A DNA stretch of 6,144 nt from an uncultured Paracoccaceae bacterium (lineage in GTDB: Bacteria > Pseudomonadota > Alphaproteobacteria > Rhodobacterales > Rhodobacteraceae): NCBI GenBank assembly GCA_937927675.1, contig CALBSG010000047.1, positions 1-6,144 of the forward strand, written 5' to 3'. Under the pieces are notes generated by a model, which worked only from the letters and a program-made list of their open reading frames with translations, had not been told where the DNA came from and did not search any database. The position numbers and the translations under genes were made by a program. This document shows, in pieces, positions 5,920 through 6,144 of the stretch; position 1 is the stretch's first letter, and each line of letters opens with the position of its first letter.

Positions 5920-6144
5920 TCAGCCCATCGCATGGCGGTTGGCGGCAGAATAATGTCCGGTCAGGTAGTGCTCCAGCTGGCGCTCAATATCCCCCAAGAG
6001 GCTGGAGGCGCCAAAGCGGAAAAGGTCGGGTTGCAGCCACGAGTGGCCCAGCTCGTCCTTCATCAAGGCCAGATACAACAGCGCGTCCTTGGCTTTGGAA
6101 ATTCCGCCCGCAGGTTTGTAGCCTACCTTGATGCCGGTGCGGTC
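5920..6144 (-). CDS. deoC: Deoxyribose-phosphate aldolase, C-terminal part
   Basis: The 3' end of a gene that continues beyond the right edge; 74 codons and a TGA stop are visible, with no start in the window. The enzyme (EC 4.1.2.4) cleaves 2-deoxyribose 5-phosphate to acetaldehyde and glyceraldehyde 3-phosphate in deoxynucleoside catabolism. The fragment starts in DRTGIKVGYKPAGGISKAKD, matching the GFKPAGG motif; its Lys (residue 10 of the fragment) corresponds to the proton-relay Lys201 of E. coli DeoC. LFRFGASSLLGDIERQ is the final phosphate-binding strand-helix region. The tail LEHYLTGHYSAANRHAMG resembles the longer DERA-type enzymes (about 320 residues, as in animals) more than the short E. 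coli form. The Schiff-base Lys lies outside the window. The downstream aldehyde dehydrogenase on the same strand could oxidise the acetaldehyde released, which is an inference. Confidence 0.94.
   Translation of the reverse strand, partial: DRTGIKVGYKPAGGISKAKDALLYLALMKDELGHSWLQPDLFRFGASSLLGDIERQLEHYLTGHYSAANRHAMG

Noticed and set aside
1..6144. A novel defence, mobile or biosynthetic system
   Set aside because: All seven genes belong to familiar housekeeping or metabolic families. There are no direct-repeat arrays, integrase or transposase fragments, or unknown gene clusters.

Overview
The window is high-GC bacterial chromosome carrying ordinary housekeeping and metabolic genes. The protein sequences and gene neighbourhood point to an alphaproteobacterium of the Rhodobacterales (Rhodobacter/Roseobacter relatives). 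The clues are a 68-residue S21 protein of alphaproteobacterial type, an alanine dehydrogenase divergent from an Lrp/AsnC regulator, and a deoC gene next to a long two-domain aldehyde dehydrogenase of the ALDH16 type. A long inverted repeat between those last two genes looks like intergenic repeats I recall from this order. No phage, IS, CRISPR, tRNA or rRNA was seen.

Layout from left to right: (1) rpsU (+, 49-255), with a hairpin touching its ribosome-binding region and a rho-independent terminator at 301-329. (2) Two minus-strand genes: an Lrp/AsnC-family regulator (1532-1068), followed 98 bases downstream by an aquaporin-family (MIP) channel (969-313). The last codons of the channel gene lie inside the rpsU terminator. 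(3) ald, alanine dehydrogenase (+, 1677-2795), divergent from the regulator across a 144-base region with three dyad elements about 30 bases apart. (4) A symmetric terminator (2814-2840) between the convergent ald and mscL genes. (5) A minus-strand series read from right to left: the 3' end of deoC (6144-5920, cut by the window edge), a 170-base spacer full of inverted repeats, the two-domain aldehyde dehydrogenase (5749-3408), and mscL (3267-2857).

The regulator probably senses an amino acid, and alanine is the best guess, controlling ald and possibly itself. DeoC releases acetaldehyde and glyceraldehyde 3-phosphate, so an adjacent aldehyde dehydrogenase is plausible for aldehyde disposal in deoxynucleoside catabolism. 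That link is inferred from position.

The most notable point is that the aldehyde dehydrogenase gene is broken by one missing base in a run of six G (minus strand; C6 at 5118-5123). Restoring one G gives an uninterrupted 780-residue protein with an intact first catalytic domain. The run also forms a G GGG GGT heptamer in the phase needed for -1 ribosomal slippage, but a sequencing error or recent mutation is simpler. I found no convincing new multi-gene system; the other findings are local features of known families and of intergenic structure.
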